The notes: generated by a model not told the origin, from the sequence alone. Counted from the first letter of the stretch, positions 7,864 to 17,963 are shown. The stretch: 64,000 bases of DNA from Pedobacter sp. BS3 (GCF_008274585.1 NZ_VTRT01000002.1:1-64000), one strand, 5' to 3'. Numbers and translations: made by a program.

Positions 7864-9018
7864 TTATACACCGGCTACCTGCTTATAAAAATCCAATGTT
7901 TGCCCGGCTATTTTTTCAGGCTTGTACTTTTTAAAAGCCTCCTTTCTGGCCTGTGCACTTATTTTATGATAGTACTCAGCATTCAGATATAATTCTGATA
8001 AAATACCGGCCAGCTCCGGCACATTGCCTTTTTCGTATAAAAACCCGGATGATCTGTGCGTTATCATTTCAGAAACACCGCCCACTTTGGCTGCTACCAC
8101 TACCCGTCCGGCTGCCATAGCTTCTGAGATACAGACCGGCAAAACTTCCTGGTACGATGGCAATACCAAAATGTGGACATCGTTATATAGTTTTATAATG
8201 GCATCCTGGTTAAGCCAGTTATGAAATACAACCTGGCCAGTTAACCGGTTAGCGGCAATAAAATCATTAACTTTCTTTGCATATCCGGGCTCAACTACCC
8301 CGCCTACTACCTCAAGCCGGAAGTGCTGCCGCCTGTCTGCAGTTATTTTCAAAGCCTCTAACAGATCTAACAGGCCTTTAAGCTTCTTTATGCCTGCGAT
8401 GTAAATTAACCGGTTAACCGGTTTTTCATTTTTTCTTACGTTGAAAAATCCGGGGTTTACCGGGTTATGGATCAAAGCGGTTTTACATCCCGGCAGATCA
8501 TCGCGATCTAATATTTTTGCGTTGTAACGCGAAATACATATAAAGTTCCTGAGGCGGGGCATCAGGAGCGTTTCAATACAGATATTTACCAGGAAATTGA
8601 GCTTTGATCGTAACGTAAGCTGATTTTTAAGCTCTTCGGCTAAAATTCCATGCGGCGTTACAACCAGGTTATTTTTATCTATTTTACAGGATAACAGCAA
8701 ATTGGAGCCGTTTCCCTGAATATGAACAACATCTGGCTTATATGCTTTAATAAGTCGTCTGAGCTGTTTTCTGTAATGAAAAAAAAGCCGGTATTTGGTT
8801 GACCGCACCGGCCCGCAACCCGCATGATGAATGGTTATATGTTCGCTGTATCTTATTACCTGATCTTCCTTATTTTGCCCGTTAATGGCAAATATTTTAA
8901 GATCTATTCCGGGAACGGAGAGAAAGCCATTGATCAGGTTTACTGATACGGCTTCTACCCCACCCTTAATATTATCGGGATTAAGAGGGTAGTGTGCTAC
9001 CATGAGCGCTTTGATCAT
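7864..9018 (-). CDS. glycosyltransferase family 4 protein
   Basis: A 384-residue GT-B enzyme. It opens with MIKALMVAHYPLNPDNIKGGVE, with the glycine-rich acceptor-side loop GGVEAVS, followed by DVVHIQGNGSN. The donor site reads LVLPSYQEVLPVCISEAMAAGRVVVAAKVGGVSEMI near residues 285-325, with the E-x7-E pair. Donor and acceptor are unknown. It lies 20 nt after the next upstream gene (9039-10208), so the two are likely cotranscribed; a 61-bp gap separates it from the following gene. A fucosyltransferase role for one of the three enzymes is expected from the manC-gmd-fcl block, but which one is not decidable here. Confidence 0.9.
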   Translation of the reverse strand: MIKALMVAHYPLNPDNIKGGVEAVSVNLINGFLSVPGIDLKIFAINGQNKEDQVIRYSEHITIHHAGCGPVRSTKYRLFFHYRKQLRRLIKAYKPDVVHIQGNGSNLLLSCKIDKNNLVVTPHGILAEELKNQLTLRSKLNFLVNICIETLLMPRLRNFICISRYNAKILDRDDLPGCKTALIHNPVNPGFFNVRKNEKPVNRLIYIAGIKKLKGLLDLLEALKITADRRQHFRLEVVGGVVEPGYAKKVNDFIAANRLTGQVVFHNWLNQDAIIKLYNDVHILVLPSYQEVLPVCISEAMAAGRVVVAAKVGGVSEMITHRSSGFLYEKGNVPELAGILSELYLNAEYYHKISAQARKEAFKKYKPEKIAGQTLDFYKQVAGV

Positions 9019-9038
9019 AAATGTAGTTAAGCTTGTTT

Positions 9039-10208
9039 CTATATATCGGCTAAAAAAGTAAACAACCGGCCTGCTATAGTTTCGTAATGAAAATTCTGCC
9101 TTCCCAACTGGTATGCCTGTCGGGCTATTTTATCAGATAAGGCCCGGTTGTTAAGTCCTTCTTCTATTTTTGAGGCAAATGCTGCTACATCATATTCTGT
9201 AGCAACAAAAGCATTTTGTCCATCGGTAAAATACCGGCTGATCTCTCCCACGGCAGTAGTTACTATGGGCGTTTTTGAGGCGGTGTATTCGGCTATCTTA
9301 TGCGGAAAGCGGGCAATATCACGCTGGTAAGGCTTTAAGGGGATCAACAACAGGCCGGCTTGTTTGTATGCTTTGAATAATTCTTCGTTACTGAGATTTG
9401 ACAACACCTTAATGCTGTTTTTTTTAGCAGATTGACCGATGTAGTTATGAACCCGTTGATTTTGTACGGCATTGCCATGAATGATCAGAACCAGGTCTAC
9501 CGCTACATTTTTTACCTTGTTAAAAGCATCGATAATAAAGCTGATGTTTTCAAAATAGGCTGAAGCACCGCAAAATAAAATGTTGGTATTTAACTTATCT
9601 GCAGCCACAATTGCATCTACCTTATTAAAATCGGTTAATGCGGGTATCCGGAACAGGGATACGTTAGGATTTATTTTTTTCTGGTAATCTTCCAGGAAAA
9701 CGCTTATTGGAATTATTGCATCGCTATACCGATGCGCTATGTCGTCAAACTTAAGGTGTAAGCCACTTTTGTTTTTACCTGCATTGATATCTTTAACAAA
9801 TTCTTCGTAGCTGAGCACGATCTTATATCCCGCCAGACGGAGAAGATAATAGTAATAAATTAAAGCATAGCTGTTTTGCGTGGAGAGAATAGCAACGTTT
9901 TTCTGTTTCCTTTTCCGCAAGGCAAGGATATGGAACACTTCGCTGATCTTGCCCAGTACCTTGATGCCATTTCTGAATATAAAATTTGCCGGCTTATAGG
10001 CATAAAATGAGGTATAAACGTAATTTATCTGCTCTATTTTCCCCTTATAGGGAATATCAGGATGATCTTTTTTGCTGAAGATACCTTTAGCATTAATGAT
10101 GGTTACTGCCGCTCCGGCCTTTACCAGCGCTTTGCTTACCATCTTTTGCTTTTGCACCTCGGCAAAACCGTACGGAAAGCCGTTACACCCTAAGTAAATA
10201 ATATTCAT
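9039..10208 (-). CDS. glycosyltransferase (GT4-like)
   Basis: A 389-residue protein with a GT-B layout: an N-terminal Rossmann half starting MNIIYLGCNGFPYGFAEVQK, a linker with NILFCGAS, and a C-terminal half with LLLIPLKPYQRDIARFPHKIAEYTASKTPIVTTAVGEI. The donor-site region is divergent from classical GT4 (PHKIAEY in place of SEAMA), as seen in several Bacteroidota exopolysaccharide clusters. Donor specificity is unknown. It starts one base after the end of the acetyltransferase gene upstream, so it is almost certainly translated from the same message. Confidence 0.83.
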   Translation of the reverse strand: MNIIYLGCNGFPYGFAEVQKQKMVSKALVKAGAAVTIINAKGIFSKKDHPDIPYKGKIEQINYVYTSFYAYKPANFIFRNGIKVLGKISEVFHILALRKRKQKNVAILSTQNSYALIYYYYLLRLAGYKIVLSYEEFVKDINAGKNKSGLHLKFDDIAHRYSDAIIPISVFLEDYQKKINPNVSLFRIPALTDFNKVDAIVAADKLNTNILFCGASAYFENISFIIDAFNKVKNVAVDLVLIIHGNAVQNQRVHNYIGQSAKKNSIKVLSNLSNEELFKAYKQAGLLLIPLKPYQRDIARFPHKIAEYTASKTPIVTTAVGEISRYFTDGQNAFVATEYDVAAFASKIEEGLNNRALSDKIARQAYQLGRQNFHYETIAGRLFTFLADI

Positions 10209-10209
10209 G

Positions 10210-10833
10210 CTATTTTAACGCTCTGATAACAACACACGGATTGCCTGCTGCAATTACATTTGCGGGGATGCTTTTAGTCACCACACTGCCGGCGCCTATC
10301 ACCGAGTTTTTCCCGATGCTGACATTTTTTAAGATAATTGAACCATAACCAATGAACACATTATCGCCTATATAAACTTCCCCGGGCAAAGGATCTGCGG
10401 TATGCCTTAAATGCGGGTCTATGTTGTGCCAGTTGGTATCTGTGATCAGTGAATTGGCTCCAACCATTACGTTTGATCCAATAATAATTTTATTTGCAGC
10501 GCCTATGGCAGTACCACTCAGACCTGAATTATCGCCAATTTCGATACGGGAATTTTTTCTGAGCGTTGCAATCAAGCAGGGCTTATTTAAGCCAATGAGG
10601 TTTGAGGTTTTATCCGACCGGAATTCTACATTTTTACCTATGGTTATTGATGAATAAGGCGCCCGGCAGAAATAGGTATATCCAAAACAGACAAGCCCAC
10701 TGCCATATCCTATCTTTTTAAATCTTAAATTCAGCTTAACGTACGCCGTATAAAATAGCTGGTTATACTTTAACCTCAACCGCCTGATCTTTCCGCATAC
10801 ACGGCCGTTCCGGTCATTAGTTATGGTGCTCAT
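10210..10833 (-). CDS. left-handed beta-helix O-acyltransferase
   Basis: The 207-residue protein has the hexapeptide-repeat pattern of left-handed beta-helix acyltransferases from about residue 85 onward: GDNSGLSGTAIGA, GSNVMVGANSLI, GDNVFIGYGSIILKNVSIGKNSVIGAGSVV and a C-terminal AAGNPCVVIR. The TDTNWH segment with its His near residue 135 corresponds to the catalytic His region of the maltose/galactoside acetyltransferase group. It probably acetylates (or acylates) a sugar of the repeat unit. Its start overlaps the polymerase gene by 17 bp, a sign of translational coupling. Confidence 0.86.
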   Translation of the reverse strand: MSTITNDRNGRVCGKIRRLRLKYNQLFYTAYVKLNLRFKKIGYGSGLVCFGYTYFCRAPYSSITIGKNVEFRSDKTSNLIGLNKPCLIATLRKNSRIEIGDNSGLSGTAIGAANKIIIGSNVMVGANSLITDTNWHNIDPHLRHTADPLPGEVYIGDNVFIGYGSIILKNVSIGKNSVIGAGSVVTKSIPANVIAAGNPCVVIRALK

Positions 10834-12106
10834 TGTTTTGATATGAGTAAGCCGGCATTAATTGTCTGATGCTCTGTTGCTTACCGGCCTTCAGGTAAAT
10901 ACCGGCCAGTGCCAGAACCCACATGATAATGTTAGATTCAAATGGATTTGAAAAAACGGGGAACAGGAGGATAAGCACCAGTACGGCCTCTTCTAAAACC
11001 ATACCTTTTTTTGAATAAGATACAAAGGAATACAGGCCATAAACTAAAAATGCAACGCCTAAAATCCCAAATTTCCCTAAAACAGATGCCAGGCCGTTCG
11101 GGTTAGACCATTTATCGCTAAGCCCCAGATCTGAATAATCATTATCCCAGCCGTTGCCCACTACCGGGCTTTTTTCAAGCCGTTTCATTACGATCAGCAA
11201 ACCGGCAAAACGCCCTATTGAAGACCCTGTGGTATACCCGCCATTAATGTTTTCATCTATGGTTGTATAATCGGTATTGTTGTTTAAGTAAGAATTGATC
11301 TTACTGCCCATAAACGGCAGATTATAGGTTTCTATAGCTGCCAGCACAAAAACTGACAGAGACACGAAGAGAACTACCGGTTGCTTTCTGTTTTTCTTTA
11401 ACAGGATCAGGCAGGCAAACAATAATAACGCTAAATAAGTGGTTGTAGAAATTGTTGTCAGGGCGTACAGCGATAGTACTACGATCTTTCTGTTGATCTG
11501 CTTATCGTTTCTAACATACTCGTAAATTATCAGGAAAAGCAGGATACCTCCAAAGGCGCCGGGCTCCCACATAAAACCGCTATTTCTAAACAGCGTAAAA
11601 GGGTTGAGATTAAAAAAGAACACATAAATTCCGCCCGATCTTGCCTGTTCTGCAAATGAAAAATTGAATGGGGCGAGCAGGCTTTTCAAAAGGCCAGGGT
11701 CTAATAACTGAACAATATAAAAAGGAACAGTGATGAGCACCAGGCCATAAACAACCTGCATTAAAGATTCCATAAAATAGGCTTTATACTCCCTGATCAT
11801 GTAATACACAACCGTAAGAATAAGAATGAATTTTACAGAGCCTAACATAAATACGCCGGTAATTGTATACTGAATGCAGATCACCGCCAGGCAGAGAATA
11901 AGAAACCCTATACCAAAGCGATCTTTTATCCAATAGCTATTGTTTCTTATCAACAGAATCACGCTGAATGCAATAAATAGTAGCTGAGCAGCTAACGTTT
12001 GCGAAAAATTGCTGCAAGCCGCTATCAAAAGAACAATATAAAGGCTGTAAACCGTAAACAGCCAATTGGTTTTATAGCAGGCATGTGTATACTGTATGCC
12101 GTTCAT
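10817..12106 (-). CDS. wzy: Wzy-type polysaccharide polymerase
   Basis: The 429-residue protein is an integral membrane protein with about ten to twelve hydrophobic segments and a long periplasmic loop around residues 265-330 that holds SSIGRFAG and a VVGNGW-like segment, as in O-antigen ligase/polymerase family members. Sequence conservation is low, as usual for Wzy. It would join repeat units at the reducing end in the periplasm. Gene order (flippase, acetyltransferase, polymerase) supports the call. It overlaps the upstream acetyltransferase by 4 bp (ATGA) and the downstream one by 17 bp. Confidence 0.82.
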   Translation of the reverse strand: MNGIQYTHACYKTNWLFTVYSLYIVLLIAACSNFSQTLAAQLLFIAFSVILLIRNNSYWIKDRFGIGFLILCLAVICIQYTITGVFMLGSVKFILILTVVYYMIREYKAYFMESLMQVVYGLVLITVPFYIVQLLDPGLLKSLLAPFNFSFAEQARSGGIYVFFFNLNPFTLFRNSGFMWEPGAFGGILLFLIIYEYVRNDKQINRKIVVLSLYALTTISTTTYLALLLFACLILLKKNRKQPVVLFVSLSVFVLAAIETYNLPFMGSKINSYLNNNTDYTTIDENINGGYTTGSSIGRFAGLLIVMKRLEKSPVVGNGWDNDYSDLGLSDKWSNPNGLASVLGKFGILGVAFLVYGLYSFVSYSKKGMVLEEAVLVLILLFPVFSNPFESNIIMWVLALAGIYLKAGKQQSIRQLMPAYSYQNNEHHN

Positions 12107-12798
12107 GTACCTTGTTCTACGTGATGAATAAATGCCTCTGCATCATGAAACAGCAAATGGTTTTTCCGGAGCCATTCCTCATCTTTTTCCCACCACTTAC
12201 TTTCGTGTATAATTTTCCGGGTTCTTTCATCAAATCTGTATCTGATGATCTTAGCCGGCACTCCTCCTACAATGGCATACGGCTCAACATTCTTTGTTAC
12301 CACTGCGCCGGCTGTTATTACGGCACCGTCGCCAATGTTTACTCCCCCGGGTATCAGTACATTTTCACCGATCCATACATCGTTTCCAATAATAACCTGC
12401 CTGTACTCTTCAAAACAGGTGTTTTTGGCAAACGTATCAAACGGTTTATTATTGGCATAAAAAGCCGGATGACTGGAAACAAAGTGTACAGGATGATTCC
12501 CCAATTCTATTTTAACCCCGGGCCCGATACTGCAAAATTTACCAATGGTGGTATTTTTAATGCTAACATGAGCATTAATGTATGAGTAGTCGCCTATCTG
12601 TGAATTGATCAGGCTGCTATCACTCCCAATGTACACGTTAAAACCAATTGCGGTGTGAGCAATTTGCGTCCGTAAACCTGTTTTCAGCTTCTTTTGCTGA
12701 TATTTTTTCAATAATTTATATCGTTTGTATTCCTGGTATACTACCGAAGATGAACACATTCTTTTCAGAGCATCAAGCATTCCAGATACCTTTCGCAT
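12103..12798 (-). CDS. CatB-related O-acetyltransferase
   Basis: A 231-residue hexapeptide-repeat acetyltransferase of the CatB/xenobiotic type. The beta-helix runs from about residue 50 (GFNVYIGSDSSLINSQIGDYSYI) to NDVWIGENVLIPGGVNIGDGAVITAGAVVTKNVEPYAIVGGVPAKIIRYRF, which ends with the family's conserved GVPAK-IRYRF segment. The catalytic His is probably in ELGNHPVHFVSSHP near residue 95. It likely modifies one sugar of the polymer. The start lies inside the 3' end of the flippase gene (26-bp overlap) and the end overlaps the polymerase start. Confidence 0.88.
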   Translation of the reverse strand: MRKVSGMLDALKRMCSSSVVYQEYKRYKLLKKYQQKKLKTGLRTQIAHTAIGFNVYIGSDSSLINSQIGDYSYINAHVSIKNTTIGKFCSIGPGVKIELGNHPVHFVSSHPAFYANNKPFDTFAKNTCFEEYRQVIIGNDVWIGENVLIPGGVNIGDGAVITAGAVVTKNVEPYAIVGGVPAKIIRYRFDERTRKIIHESKWWEKDEEWLRKNHLLFHDAEAFIHHVEQGT

Positions 12799-14134
12799 TA
12801 TTATTGATGATCTTCCGGGTTTGAATAAAAAAAACTATCCCGATACCGATAAACGTAATGCTGTTTGCTAAGCTGATACCTGCCAACCCAATGGTTTTAC
12901 CCAACAAAAAGGCTAAGGGAATATTAACTAAAGCGCTTGCTACAACCAGGTAAAGCTGAAGCTTTATCTTCCCGATACCATTAAGCAGGGATACGTGAAT
13001 GGTTTGCCAGGTATAGGTTATTACGTATAGTACCATAGCTAATGATAAGCTGAACGGAATAGAAACACTATCGCCGATCCACAGGTGAAAGACGAAAGGC
13101 GATACAACCAAAAGCAATACCGATGAAAAAATAATACCTATCCAAAACAGCTGTAGTTTTTGCAGGCTTCGTTGTATCCAAACAATGTCGTTGCGGGCAT
13201 AGGCATCTGTATAAGCGCTCCACAACGGGGTACTTACAATTGTAAATATCATTAGTATCACAGAAAAAAGCTTATACGCCACATTAAAGGTTGTAACTTC
13301 TTTAGCTCCGAACACTTGTGTAACAATAATGTTATCTGTCTGGAAAAGAACCAGGGCCCCGATCTGGATAATAAAAAATTTCCCGCCCAGATTCAATAAA
13401 TCTTTTGAGAATTTAAAACGAACATAGCTGAATGAAGGGGCGTATCTTTTATATTCATGGCTGTAAAACCAGCTACTACTTGCCAGCAATACCATAATGG
13501 GCATTGCACCCAAACTCAGCCCCAGTGCAATTAAATTGCCACGGGTAGTTTTGGTGAGGATAAAAATGACCAATAATGACAAAACATTGCCCAGCAATTT
13601 AAAGAATGCAGCCTTTGCAGGCTGCTGATCGGCTGTCAGGATAATGGTTATCAGTTGCAGCACGAATTGGATACAAAAGCATACAAATACTACCAGGGCA
13701 AGTAATTGCAGATCTGCATTCAGGTTGCCGGGAGTATTCAATATCCGCGACCAGTTAAGGTAATGGTTCAGAACAAAGAATATCGCAATAGCACCTGTGC
13801 TTATCAATGCTAATATTGCATACGTGGTACTAACGTAGATCCTGGCCAGCTTATATTTCCCTTTTGCTACTGATTCTGCAAACTTATTTCTTAAGCCATG
13901 TCCGAAACCGATATCGAAAAAGTTAAACCAGGCTATAATTGAGCTCAATGTTAGCCAGATGCCGTACTGAACTACGTTAACATAATGAATGGTTAACGGC
14001 ACTACCAGCAGACTAACGCCAATACTTGCTACTTTTGTAATAAAAGAGGAGACAATGTTTTTTTTTGCATTAATGCTCCGGGTATCTCCCTTTGTAAAAA
14101 AGGCATTGATTATAGTAACGGCTTTGCTTATCAT
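12773..14134 (-). CDS. wzx: Wzx-type lipid-linked oligosaccharide flippase
   Basis: The 453-residue protein has about twelve to fourteen predicted membrane segments and the N-terminal pattern of the polysaccharide/MOP transporter group: a conserved stretch near residues 25-80 with SLLVVPLTIHY...YGIWLTLSSIIAWFNFFDIGFGHGLRN. It would move the undecaprenyl-linked repeat unit to the periplasmic side for Wzy. Its gene overlaps the acetyltransferase gene by 26 bp and follows the dehydrogenase gene after 32 bp. Confidence 0.88.
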   Translation of the reverse strand: MISKAVTIINAFFTKGDTRSINAKKNIVSSFITKVASIGVSLLVVPLTIHYVNVVQYGIWLTLSSIIAWFNFFDIGFGHGLRNKFAESVAKGKYKLARIYVSTTYAILALISTGAIAIFFVLNHYLNWSRILNTPGNLNADLQLLALVVFVCFCIQFVLQLITIILTADQQPAKAAFFKLLGNVLSLLVIFILTKTTRGNLIALGLSLGAMPIMVLLASSSWFYSHEYKRYAPSFSYVRFKFSKDLLNLGGKFFIIQIGALVLFQTDNIIVTQVFGAKEVTTFNVAYKLFSVILMIFTIVSTPLWSAYTDAYARNDIVWIQRSLQKLQLFWIGIIFSSVLLLVVSPFVFHLWIGDSVSIPFSLSLAMVLYVITYTWQTIHVSLLNGIGKIKLQLYLVVASALVNIPLAFLLGKTIGLAGISLANSITFIGIGIVFFIQTRKIINNNAKGIWNA

Positions 14135-14166
14135 TTTAACGGCAGATCTAAAACAGCGGGAATTAA

Positions 14167-15528
14167 TTATAGCCTTCCGCTAACCAGATCACGGTTAAAG
14201 AACGCCTTGGTATCAAAAATTACTGTTTTCTCGTTTTCTTTCAGCTCATGAAGGTTTAATGCGTGAAATTCATTGTGCGCTACAGCAAGAATAATGGCGC
14301 TGTATTTTTTATTAAGCACAGGCGTCAATGTTATTCCGTACTCATCTTTTACTTCTTCTGCATCTGCATAAGGGTCATACACATCTACCTGCAACCCAAA
14401 CTGGCAAAGCTCCTGGTAAATATCAACCACTTTTGAGTTGCGGATATCCGGGCAGTTCTCTTTAAATGATACGCCAAGAACCAAAGCATTTGCGCCTTTA
14501 ATAGCCAGCTGGTTATCTATCATTAATTTAATGACCTTATTGGCTACGAACTGCCCCATAAAATCATTTACCCGCCGCCCGGACAGGATAACCTGCGGAT
14601 GATAGCCCAACGATTCGGCCTTGTGCGCCAGATAATATGGATCAACCCCGATACAATGCCCGCCAACCAAACCGGGTGCATACTTTAAGAAGTTCCATTT
14701 ACTGCCCGCAGCATCCAATACATCGTTGGTATCGATACCCATTTTCTCAAAAATCAGGGCCAGCTCATTTACAAAAGAGATATTCACATCACGCTGGGCG
14801 TTTTCTATAGCCTTTGAGGCTTCCGCCACTTTCATGCTGGGCGCTTTGTGCGTACCGGCTTCAATAATCTGGTTATACAGCTTATCTACAATGGCCGCTA
14901 TTTCGGCTGTTGACCCCGAGGTTACCTTTTTTATTTTAGTTAGTGTATTCACCTTATCACCGGGATTGATACGCTCAGGCGAATATCCGCAATAAAAATC
15001 CTGGTTAAACTTTAACCCGCTATAAGCCTCAAGTACAGGTACGCAATCTTCTTCTGTACAACCGGGATATACCGTACTTTCATAAATTACAATGTCGCCG
15101 CTCTTTAATACTTTTCCTACGGTCTCGCTTGCTTTTAACAGCGGCGTCAGATCAGGCTTTTTAAAACGGTCTATGGGCGTGGGAACAGTAATAATATACG
15201 TATTAGCGTACCTTAAATCATCTGCACTATCTGAAAACCATAATCCCTTTTCAATACCATCTGCTTTCAATATTTCTGCCGTTGTACCAGGATGCCCCCA
15301 GGTATCTTCTATTTCTGCTACTGCCAGCTCCTGCTTTTTGAGCGCCAGCAATTCTTTTAATTGTTTGGTATCCGCTTCCAGCGTACGATCCTCTCCCCGG
15401 TTCAGCTCTGCAATACGCTCTTTATTGATATCAAAGCCAATAACCGGATAATGCTTACTAAATTCCATGGCAAGCGGCAAACCTACATAGCCGAGTCCGA
15501 TAACAGCAATACGATGATTGTGATTCAT
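14167..15528 (-). CDS. nucleotide sugar dehydrogenase (UDP-HexNAc 6-dehydrogenase, TviB/WbpO-like)
   Basis: The 453-residue enzyme oxidises C6 of a UDP-sugar twice to a uronic acid using NAD. Features seen: N-terminal Rossmann motif VIGLGYVGLPLA, TPIDRFKKPDLTPL, YESTVYPGCTEEDC, the central lysine/asparagine segment, and the catalytic Cys in GLVGGHCIGVDPYYLAH (about residue 290). The GGHCIGVDPYYL form and the YPGCTEE segment are typical of the WbpA/WbpO/TviB branch acting on UDP-N-acetylhexosamines rather than UDP-glucose. UDP-GalNAc is a likely substrate, but UDP-GlcNAc or UDP-ManNAc cannot be excluded. It implies an acidic aminosugar in the polymer. Confidence 0.9.
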   Translation of the reverse strand: MNHNHRIAVIGLGYVGLPLAMEFSKHYPVIGFDINKERIAELNRGEDRTLEADTKQLKELLALKKQELAVAEIEDTWGHPGTTAEILKADGIEKGLWFSDSADDLRYANTYIITVPTPIDRFKKPDLTPLLKASETVGKVLKSGDIVIYESTVYPGCTEEDCVPVLEAYSGLKFNQDFYCGYSPERINPGDKVNTLTKIKKVTSGSTAEIAAIVDKLYNQIIEAGTHKAPSMKVAEASKAIENAQRDVNISFVNELALIFEKMGIDTNDVLDAAGSKWNFLKYAPGLVGGHCIGVDPYYLAHKAESLGYHPQVILSGRRVNDFMGQFVANKVIKLMIDNQLAIKGANALVLGVSFKENCPDIRNSKVVDIYQELCQFGLQVDVYDPYADAEEVKDEYGITLTPVLNKKYSAIILAVAHNEFHALNLHELKENEKTVIFDTKAFFNRDLVSGRL

Positions 15529-15656
15529 AATGAATAAGATTTATGTGCGTTGTTTAAATGCTTTTAAAAATTTTAAGATGACTACGGAAGAGCCGGGCAA
15601 CGTGCCGGCTAAGCAATACCGGCCCTGTACCGTAATCAATAAAGTTCAAAACTTTT

Positions 15657-17963
15657 TTATTGGTAATATCCGTAGCCATAGCCGTAACCGTAGCTATAGC
15701 CTCCATAGCCATAACCGTATTTACCGCCTTCTTTAATGGCATTAAACACCAGGTTAAGGTTTTTAAACCGTTTTTCCCTGAACAGGCTATCGGCAAGCTT
15801 AAGCCTATCGCGTGGCGTAAAGTCATGACGAACCAGGAATATTGTTGCATCTGCGTACTGTTCAAGCACTTGCGCATCTGTAACAATACCTACCGGCGGA
15901 GCATCGATAATGATCTGATCAAAACGTTCTCTCAACTGCTCGAACAGCTCACCTAACCGTCCATTAATCAGCAGCTCTACCGGATTAGGCGGAATAGACC
16001 CGCAGGTAATAATATAGTAGTTCTCCTGACCGGGAATTTCCTGTATAACTTCATCCAGCTGAGCCGAACCGATCAGGAAATTGCTTACTCCTTTAACATT
16101 AGCCATTTTCAGGGCCGAATGGAGCTTAGGCTTACGCATATCCAACTCTAAAATGACGGTTTTTTTCCCTATCATGGCTAAGCTGGCACCTAAGTTTAAC
16201 GAAACAAAAGATTTGCCTTCACCACTCATACTTGATGTAAAAAGCAGGCTCTGGATACCTTTTCCCGGTGCAAGAAATGAAAGATTAGTGCGCAACGCCC
16301 TGATCTGCTCGGCAAGGATGCTCCGGCTTGCCCCGTTTATAACTATTGCATCCTCATGCTCTGAGTAGGCAATATCGGCAAGTACGGGGATACGGGTAAA
16401 CCGTTCTATATCTTTTCTGCTTTTAATTTTATTGTTTAACAGGTCAATAATATAAATAATGCCTACCGGAAGAAACAGTCCCAATAAGCCAAATGCTAAA
16501 TAAATATTCCGCTTAACCGGCTTAAAAGGCTGGCTGCTGCTCCTGGCCTCGTCAATAGTACGGCTGTCTGAAACGGCCGATGCATACGAAAGCGCCGTTT
16601 CTTCGCGTTTCTGTAACAGGAATACATAGATATCATTTTTAATTGCCTGTTGCCTGGTTATATCTACTAAAGTTCGCTCTTTGCCGGGAATGGTTTTTAT
16701 CAGGCTTTCTTTCAGGGCGTTCTGCTTTTCCAGCTTTCGCCGGGTTATTGCAAGGCTTTCCTGTAATGTTTTGATATTATCCCTGATATTCTCTTTGATC
16801 GTTATGATCTGCTTGTCGAGCGAAATGATAATAGGGTTATCAGCTTTCATCAGTTTTATATTCTGCTCCCGCTGCCCCTGCAACTCTGATAAACGGCCAA
16901 TGAGCGCCAGTAAAGTCGGATCGCTTACACCCAGGGTTGCCGGCGTTGTGCCTTCATTTTTTTTACTGCTTACATATTGACGAATATTTTCCAGTATGCC
17001 TTCCTGTATTTTTACCTGGTTAAGCTGCAGATCATTTTGCTGCACACTTTCAAGAAACAGCTTAGATTCGGCACTGATATCGGTAATACCTTCGCGTGAT
17101 TTATAACTTTCTACTTCCTTCTCCACTTCTTTCAGATCTGAAGATACCAGCTTAAGCCGCTTATCAATAAAAGCCAGTGTATTATATGCCACGCGGTTTT
17201 TATCTTCAAGCCCGGCCGTATTATACTCTTCTATCAGTTTATTCAGCAGGTCTTTTCCTTTTTGCGGAACGGTACTCTCAAAACTCATAAGCAATACGGA
17301 CGACATCTTGCTGCTGGGTTCTACCTTTAGTAAGCTCATGTAGTTCTCGGTTACATCCGAAACGGGAAACAGCCGGACCTTAACTTCATTAACTTCGGGA
17401 TTATAACCGGTTAGCTCAACACGCAATGTGCCGTATAACGTATTTATTTTCCGGTTAACAGGAATAATCTCCCCGTTTAATGCAACCTGGCTTTTATCCC
17501 TGATTTCAATGGTGAAGGGCTCCTTGTACGATAAGGCTCCCGGTTTAAATAAGGTTAACCGTACGGGACAGGTTTCACCGTATAGTTCCGTATCCCTGAA
17601 GTTACCGGCAGTGAAATAGCTCACCTGTAAATTGAGACTGCTTACTGCTTTCTTCATTAAAGTGTACGATTTTAACACTTCGATCTCGTTATCTACAACC
17701 TTGGTTCCTGAAAAAATATCAAGCTGTTTCAGCATATCACCCTGGTCGAGGCCTTTACTATCGTCCTTTATCAGGATACTTCCCTGTATATCGTATAAGG
17801 GTGGCTGGGTTTTCAGATAAAAAAAAGCCAGCACTACTGCTAAAACTAAAGACAGGGCAAACCATTTCCAATAAGCCAGGTATTTATAAAATAAACTGGT
17901 CAGGTTAAATTCGGTATCCGGCACCGGCTCAAATACAAACGGATCCTTCGGTATATTATTCAT
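15657..17963 (-). CDS. wzc: Wzc-type polysaccharide co-polymerase and tyrosine autokinase
   Basis: The 768-residue inner-membrane protein has the full Wzc layout: a membrane segment near residues 32-50, a Wzz-type chain-length domain, a long coiled-coil periplasmic part (about 250-450), a second membrane segment near 490-510, and a BY-kinase domain. The kinase shows Walker A TSSMSGEGKSF (about residue 575), Walker A' LELDMRKPKL and Walker B IIIDAPPVG. The C-terminus is a Tyr-Gly-rich cluster with about eight Tyr in the last 20 residues, the site of autophosphorylation. Its phosphorylation cycle controls chain length and export with the outer-membrane pore encoded upstream. It starts 33 nt after wza. 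Confidence 0.96.
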   Translation of the reverse strand: MNNIPKDPFVFEPVPDTEFNLTSLFYKYLAYWKWFALSLVLAVVLAFFYLKTQPPLYDIQGSILIKDDSKGLDQGDMLKQLDIFSGTKVVDNEIEVLKSYTLMKKAVSSLNLQVSYFTAGNFRDTELYGETCPVRLTLFKPGALSYKEPFTIEIRDKSQVALNGEIIPVNRKINTLYGTLRVELTGYNPEVNEVKVRLFPVSDVTENYMSLLKVEPSSKMSSVLLMSFESTVPQKGKDLLNKLIEEYNTAGLEDKNRVAYNTLAFIDKRLKLVSSDLKEVEKEVESYKSREGITDISAESKLFLESVQQNDLQLNQVKIQEGILENIRQYVSSKKNEGTTPATLGVSDPTLLALIGRLSELQGQREQNIKLMKADNPIIISLDKQIITIKENIRDNIKTLQESLAITRRKLEKQNALKESLIKTIPGKERTLVDITRQQAIKNDIYVFLLQKREETALSYASAVSDSRTIDEARSSSQPFKPVKRNIYLAFGLLGLFLPVGIIYIIDLLNNKIKSRKDIERFTRIPVLADIAYSEHEDAIVINGASRSILAEQIRALRTNLSFLAPGKGIQSLLFTSSMSGEGKSFVSLNLGASLAMIGKKTVILELDMRKPKLHSALKMANVKGVSNFLIGSAQLDEVIQEIPGQENYYIITCGSIPPNPVELLINGRLGELFEQLRERFDQIIIDAPPVGIVTDAQVLEQYADATIFLVRHDFTPRDRLKLADSLFREKRFKNLNLVFNAIKEGGKYGYGYGGYSYGYGYGYGYYQ

